From Tetradesmus obliquus (taxonomy: Eukaryota > Chlorophyta > Chlorophyceae > Sphaeropleales > Scenedesmaceae): a DNA stretch of 64,000 nt. A program made the position numbers and the translations under genes. Shown one piece after another: positions 58,723-64,000 of the stretch (position 1 is the first letter of the stretch; every line of letters starts with the position of its first letter). The notes beneath the pieces were generated by a model that searched no databases, was not told the DNA's origin, and was given only the letters and a program-made list of their open reading frames with translations. The stretch lies in the NCBI GenBank assembly GCA_030272155.1, contig CP126194.1:4889501-4953500 (forward strand). The letters run 5' to 3'.

Positions 58723-59430
58723 AACCATAACAACACCTGGTCAGCGCCGTCCCGAAGAGCCACGATGCCCTTCGGGGGCAACGGCACTGACAGTCTTCCA
58801 TCCTCTTGTAGTCCTTGGTAGCCTGGGTAGTGACACCTTGTCAGTGACGCCACTTGGTTGACACCGTAGCTCAGATTGAAGATGATGTTTTCCTCGCAAG
58901 AAGCAGGAGTGGCAGTAGTGTAAATTGCATGTAATGGGGGAATGTGTATGCCTGCTTTACCGTTTCGTACTACTGTCATTCAAAGTTGACTGTCCTAGTG
59001 GCCATGTATGGCATGTTGTAAATTTTGTCGTCCTTTATCAGACGACGGGCGCTCAGCGCTCCCCATCGTCACGTGCGAGTGATCGTATGGGATGTGTTAT
59101 ATGCATTGAGGATACCTCCTTGGTGTATGAGCACCTACTCTTCCCTTGACAGTATAGGCATGTGTTAGTTCCTTATTATATAACAGTAACTCCTAGTTCA
59201 TGAGTGCGTCAGTACATGCAAAATGTCAGGTGTAACGTGTAGGTGTGAAATAAATGTCGCGTACATTGTATGGGCAGCCTGTGCTGCTCTGGGCCGCCTG
59301 GTATCTGCACCATCTTGCAGGATTTCTTTCACGCACTACAAAAAACGTAGTACCTGCTACACCAACAGGTGTGCCAGGTACACCAGACAGCAAAATCCAC
59401 GTAACACCCAAAAAACTGCACAGAACCACT

Positions 59431-59454
59431 CAGTGTTGGTTTTCACCAACACTG
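59431..59454. other. Perfect 10-bp hairpin
   Basis: CAGTGTTGGT, loop TTTC, ACCAACACTG: ten paired bases and a four-base loop. Preceded at 59350-59385 by an imperfect inverted pair around GTACCTGCTACACCAACAGG and GGTACACC. Function is not evident. Confidence 0.7.
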
Positions 59455-59724
59455 CTAGTCTCCAAACCCTTCCTCCCAAACCCGATGCTGCGACAACATG
59501 TAGGCTGTGTATGTGTGCACAAAACATTCATGAAAAAAGCATCGCCCAGCAACGTGTACCTTCGAACGCCCCACTTTCCGGTGTTTGCTCCTCTCAGAGC
59601 AGGCCACACCACACGCCCAACCTGCCCGTCACCCTCCCCCCGAACAGACGCATACCACGATAACACAACACCAAAACATAATGCACCACAAACAACATCG
59701 CCGCTGCTGTCACTGCTGTTGCTG

Positions 59725-59755
<31 letters not shown>

Positions 59756-60540
59756 CGCCACTGCATATAGCAGGCAGATGACCATGACACCCTGTGAAAG
59801 GGCCATGTTATGCCCGGGCCCTGACAAGCCTGGGCCCGTGCAGCGCACGCAGGAGTATCCAGTCGACCCAAGCGCAGCCACCGGTATGTACTGCCGCAGG
59901 TGGTGAGGAGTGCACTGCAAAAGCCTCATGGTGCTGTCAGCCTGTCAACAGCCTCACTGCTCAGCCTGACGCTGAGCGTGACAAGCAGCCAGCGGAGGCC
60001 GAGGGATACCCACCTGTTGTGCAACAGTCATCATCAACGTGTTACCAAACCACATTTTGCCAAAAAGAGTGTTGCCATGCCGCAGGGGCCTGCAGCGCCA
60101 GCTGTTATGTGCATCGATGCAGATAACATATCACCAAGATGATCTGGTTGCAAGGTGTCAACACCACAATGCTGTCAAGGGAGGTGGTAGCTGAAACCAG
60201 CAAATCCTACCTTGCGAGAAGAATTGCGATGTTTTTGGCTCTGCAGCCTGAGACTCTCAGTGGTAACTGCTTGCCAAAAAAAACTGCTTGCCAAACAACA
60301 TCACAGATACAAAGCCAGAAAACTGACCTCAACATTGAAGGTGATCATGCACAACTCAGTTGTGTCACAAGTGGGTGAGTGGAACTCAGCGCTGTCACAA
60401 CTCAGTTTCGTCACAACTGCTGCCGTGCAGACACACTCTACAGCCTTGGCTGCTGTGCTGTCTGACTGAGCAGCCCTTGTTCAGCCCTCCACTGACACAA
60501 CAGCAACTCTTCCCAGCACCTCGCGCAGCACGCTGCTGCC

Positions 60541-63500
60541 TCACGATTTGCTGAAGAAGTTCTTGAACTGCTGCTTCTGTTTCTGCGCAGCCGCCTTGGC
60601 CCGCTGGCTGTTGGCAGCCTGCGCCGCCTCCACATCAGCGCCAAAGCTGGCGTCCAGCTGCGCTGCTGCTGCCAGGTGCTCCTGCGCCTCCTCGTAGTCG
60701 CCTTTCATGGACAGCGCCTTGCCCTTGCGGAACAGCACCTGCAGCAGCCGACACAGCCAGCAGCAGGCACAGTTGTAATCCCATACAATTCTGGAGAGTT
60801 GTAGTTGTAGCTGTTGTTATGCTGGGCTACTGACAAGCAGTCTGGTGCTCCTGCCCACACAAACACGCCACATCTCCGGAGTACATCTCACGGCACCTGA
60901 ACACACAGCAAGCAAAAAACACCACCTCCCACAGCAGATCTTGCGAGCAAGGCAAGGCGCAGCAAGGGAACAAACAGCAGCGTCGCTGGCGCGCGTACTG
61001 GCAAAGTTGCGCACCTTTGCGTTGTCGGGGTCCATGTGCAGCGCCTTGTCGCACCACTCGATGCTGCGCGCATACTCCTCCTGCTGGAAGGCTGCAAGCG
61101 CCAGGTTGGCTAGCAGGCTTGCTTTGAGGTTGTCAGCGGTGTCCAGCTGCACCTGGTCCTCAAAGTCGCGCGTGGACTCGATCAGGCGCAGCAGGTGCGT
61201 GTACCTGGCAGCACGCAGGTGTGCAGGTGAAACTTTTTGGAGGTTGGGTGCCACAGCGAGCAGTGCGCACATGCACGCACATGCCGTGTGTTCACAGGTG
61301 CACACGTGCACGCACGGCATGAGTGCCGGGCCTAGGCATGAGTGCCGGGCACATGCCCGCGTGTCAATCAACCCATCAAGCCCACAACAGCAGCCGCTCT
61401 CACATACAGCAAGCACTCCATCCCTGCCTTTATTTCTTCCTGTATCTGCGCACCTGTTGCTGGCGTACGCAAACTTTTTCTCCTTGAACAGCGCGTTGCC
61501 CTTCGCCTTGAGCCGCTCAGCAAGCGCCCAGCGCTGGCCCCAGCTCAGGTTCTGCCAGTAGCCCTCGCGCTCAAAGCCCAGCAGCAGCACCTGGAACTCA
61601 ACAGGCGCTGAGGCGTCTAGCCCTGGCGGCGCATCGTGCCGGCCCTGCAAGTGGCCGCAGCGCACGCCGCATGCGGCAGAGAAGACAGCATGAGCAAGCA
61701 ATGTCACGAGTAACATGCATGTGCAGTGAGGCGACCTCGAGCAGTTGCGCTGCTGCCAGCGCAACACATGCCAGTACCTCAGCATTTGACAACTGAACAG
61801 TATGCTTGCTGCAGCAACCACAAACCTAACACAGCACCCAAACTGTATGCATGACACCAGCCTGGCCTCATCTAATAGGCATATGTGGGCTGGCACTCTG
61901 AAGGACACCTCATCATAGGCATTACTGTGGTTGACGATTCGCGCTGGCCACCTCCCCAGGCACCACCAGGTTCGCACACATCGCCAGCGTTAACACCACA
62001 CATTCTCTCTCTTTAACTTGCACAGCCTGGCAGTCTCACCTGATAGGCGTATTTTGGCTGGCACTTTGCGCTGGCCACCTCCCCAGGCACCATCAGCTTC
62101 ACACACATCTCCAGCCCCAGCCAAGCTTGCCCCAACAGATGATTACTTGTAAACGCACAGCCTGGCAGTCTCACCTGGTAGGCATACTTGGGCTGGCACT
62201 TTGCACTGGCCACCTCCCCAGGCACCATCAGCTTCACACACATCTCCAGGCCCTCCGGCAGCTCCCCAGCACCCGTGTCAGCCTCCACACATCCCGCAGC
62301 AGCAGCAGTGCCGGCAGCTGCCCCAGCAGTGCAGCTGCTGCCGCCGCCATCACCATCTTTGCAATCTTCATCTCCTTCGCCACCAGCAGCACTCGCAGCA
62401 GCTGCAGCACATGCTGCTGACGCCTCAGCACCCCAGTCGGCGTCAGCTGCACGACTAATAATACTGCTGCGGCTGCTGCTGTTGAGTGCTTGCAAGCTGT
62501 CAAAAAGCCAGGGGCCTGGCTTGCCTCCTGCCAGCGAGCGCACACGGTAGTGCAGCCGCACTGTGGTATCCTGCAGGGGGCAGTCCACTGGGAAGTCCCC
62601 ATGGCCCTCCCGCAACCGCTTCTTGGTGACAGAGCCGTCACCAGTCATGTCACGCACCTACAAAAGGAGACGGCAACCGAAATGTCACAGCAGCAGTGCT
62701 ACACCACATGCGCACCAGTCATGTCACGCACGAGCAGAAGAAGCAGTGTTACATCACATGCACCCTGAGGCTCTGCAGCACAAGGTGCCTGTAGCATCTG
62801 CCATCTGGCCTGCTGCATGGCTGGCATGCAAGAGGACGCAGACTTCCGTGCAGTGCTGCTGCCACACCTGCAACCTACAAGGCAGTGACATGCAGGACAG
62901 ACCAGCTCTGCTGCTGTCGAATCTTCAGCTCACCTGCACCAAGTCGTGCAGCTGTATACTCAGCTCCACCTGCACTGCTTTGGCGGGCGGCCGAGGTATC
63001 AGCGCCTCCTGCTGCTGCTGGCTGCTGCTGCTCTGCTGCCCTTGGCCTGCTTGCTGCGTGCTGCTGCTTGCTGCCGGCGCCGCCAGCTGGTCTGCCGGCA
63101 TAATGAAAACTGACTTTTCGCCTTTCGACATCTGGCTGATGGCTGCCTCCAGTCCTGCAGGCAGGGGGGCCTGCCCCAGCTGCACAGTCAGCTGCTGCTC
63201 GGGGCTGATGGAGAAAAACTTGAAACCGCTGCACTGGGTGCCATCATAGGCAGGCGTGCGCGCCTCACAGCTGAAAGAAACCTGAGCGCCAGCAACACGA
63301 CAATAAGCAGTGCAACCTTAGCAGAGCAGGACCAAAAAGTTGTCCCAGTTGCGTATGACTGATTCAGTTCTGTGGCGCAGATAGCATACGAATGCGGATT
63401 CAGTTCCGTGGCTTGCACATGCAGCATGATAGCTGTAGTGCTGCTGCTGCTGCCCTCACCTCATTGGGTGCCCTGGCCACCTCCCACTTGTCACTCTCTC

Positions 63501-63937
63501 GCAGCACCCTCTTGAACATGGTGCTGTCCTCGCCAGCCACACGCACCTGCGCTGCAGACAGCGCAACAGCTGAGGCAGCCTGCCAGTGCGGCACACGCTG
63601 ATGCCGGCATTGTGCTGCCAGCTGGCACATGACCTACGCTTGCGCATGCCTCTGCTGATGCTTGGCTGAAGCACTGCACACAACACAGTAGATGGTAACT
63701 GCTGCTGGTGTGACTGATGGGGTGAACCCAGCTTTGCATGCCTGCTGTACATCTGCTGCTGTGCTGCTTGTGCGCATCCCACCTCATCCTTTGGGTACCA
63801 GTTGACCAGCTTCAGGTCAAACTGCAGCACGCTGCTGTCGCTTGGCACGCCAGCAGGCGGCACCATCTTGCACTCCGGGTGTTGATAACCATAGCTGGGC
63901 TGCACTTTCAGCCGCTTGCGCATGCCACGTGTCATGC
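60541..63937 (-). CDS. PAS1: PASTICCINO1-type FKBP-TPR protein, 5' end outside the window
   Basis: Exons seen: 63937-63783, 63546-63460, 63281-62934, 62657-62175, 61644-61454, 61204-61015, 60738-60541; phases agree throughout. The gene continues beyond the last listed exon, probably past 64000. Plant PAS1 (FKBP72) is an immunophilin-like scaffold needed for very-long-chain fatty acid elongation and cell division control. The diagnostic block is VRDMTGDGSVTKKRLREGHG with DFPVDCPLQD, opening the third FKBP-like domain, which ends at EGLEMCVKLMVPGE and CQPKYAYQ. Earlier FKBP-like segments are KVQPSYGYQHPECKMVPPAG with LQFDLKLVNW, and SQMSKGEKSVFIMPADQL. TPR units follow (LKAKGNALFKEKKFAYASNR, LLANLALAAFQQEEYARSIE, VLFRKGKALSMKGDYEEAQE), ending QFKNFFSKS. 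An Ala/Ser-rich insert interrupts the third FKBP-like domain. The C-terminal membrane anchor of plant PAS1 is absent. Confidence 0.88.
61862..62122 (-). repeat. Two copies of the donor edge of a PAS1 exon
   Basis: The exon end 62175-62260 (LEMCVKLMVPGEVASAKCQP, then KYAYQ and GTGAGA) is repeated at 62038-62122 (close, donor GTGAGA kept, reading KYAYQ) and at about 61862-61987 (diverged, with an extra segment inserted). They are spaced about 135 bases apart. Confidence 0.85.
62713..62738 (-). repeat. Short copy of the acceptor edge of the same PAS1 exon
   Basis: CACCAGTCATGTCACGCAC recurs from the exon start at 62638-62657 (VRDMTG); in the copy it is followed by GAGCAGAAG rather than the real CTACAAAAGG. 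Short enough that it is less secure than the other cases. Confidence 0.5.
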
Positions 63938-64000
63938 CTGCAGGGCCATGCAGTCAGGTTGCAGTGTGCTGACATGCATGTGCTGCGCTGTTAAGGCTCT

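Larger units (their letters stand above)
57456..60540. other. Long intergenic region between the USP-related and PAS1-type genes
   Basis: It holds the USP-related 5' flank near 57456-57700 and the PAS1 3' flank near 60100-60540. In between lie the second copy of the 170-base repeat, a cluster of GGCACC/GGTGCC words at 58500-58556, a perfect hairpin at 59431-59454, a CTG-type run at about 59715-59760 and a GGGCCC-containing inverted repeat near 59810-59840. The 59000-59650 part is clearly more AT-rich than the rest of the window. A minus-strand frame at 58485-58979 is open for 164 codons but covers the interspersed repeat and is not called. Confidence 0.5.

Noticed and set aside
58485-58979. 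164-codon minus-strand open frame with a protein-like look (around CHYPGYQGLQEDGRLSVPLP)
   Set aside because: It overlaps the 170-base repeat whose other copy is not open in the same way, has no ATG supported by context and no recognised domain. It may be a gene fragment, but not enough is visible to call it.
4455-62738. Explaining the exon-edge copies as introner elements or one mobile repeat family
   Set aside because: Each copy matches its own neighbouring exon and copies from different genes do not resemble each other, so a shared mobile element does not fit.
1-64000. tRNA, rRNA or other structured RNA genes
   Set aside because: I saw no clover-leaf B-box pattern or rRNA core sequence while reading; a covariance-model search would be needed to be certain.

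Overview
This is a nuclear window from a green alga, most likely of the class Chlorophyceae (a Sphaeropleales-type genome is my best guess). The reasons are intron-rich genes with GT-AG introns, strong CAG/CTG richness giving poly-Gln and poly-Ala tracts, TGTAA motifs in several 3' flanks, and plant/algal-type proteins: a NEF1-like membrane protein, a PASTICCINO1-type FKBP-TPR protein, a plant-type OST3/OST6 and the plant-type long USP-related protein. For six genes I joined exons by hand and the reading frame closes across every junction; in two more it closes over most of the gene. The window is almost entirely ordinary host genes. I saw no virus-like element, rRNA, tRNA or CRISPR array.

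Layout. 1-2476 (+): 3' part of an unrecognised low-complexity gene. 3118-6254 (-): D-isomer 2-hydroxyacid dehydrogenase, 8 exons. 7321-11964 (-): secreted Ntn hydrolase of the choloylglycine/linear-amide hydrolase family, about 12 exons. 12906-16438 (-): coiled-coil protein with a Gln-rich tail. 17377-24400 (+): NEF1-like polytopic membrane protein, 10 exons. 25771-29438 (-): translation initiation factor eIF3h, 5 exons. 29899-33252 (+): oligosaccharyltransferase OST3/OST6 subunit, 6 exons. 35017-39539 (-): transmembrane 9 superfamily (nonaspanin), 9 exons. 41386-57455 (-): a giant USP-related protein of about 3300 residues in 18 exons, one of them 5.7 kb long. 60541-63937 and beyond (-): PAS1-type FKBP-TPR protein, running off the window.

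The genes do not form a pathway. Several are endomembrane or secretory housekeeping functions (OST3/6, TM9SF, a secreted hydrolase). eIF3h/OST3-6 and the coiled-coil gene/NEF1 are divergent pairs that probably share promoter regions.

The most striking observation is a recurring architecture. In at least seven genes, a short piece spanning an exon edge plus its splice site and neighbouring intron has been copied, once to about six times, into the adjacent intron. It affects acceptor edges (NEF1 exons 4 and 8, USP-related exons 5, 7, 11 and 15, dehydrogenase exon 5, OST3/6 exon 6) and donor edges (eIF3h exon 4, OST3/6 exons 3 and 5, TM9SF exons 5 and 6, USP-related exon 5, a PAS1 exon). In the coiled-coil gene a whole 38-codon exon is duplicated in frame. 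The introns therefore carry arrays of decoy or alternative splice sites, often with CTG runs standing in as the polypyrimidine tract.
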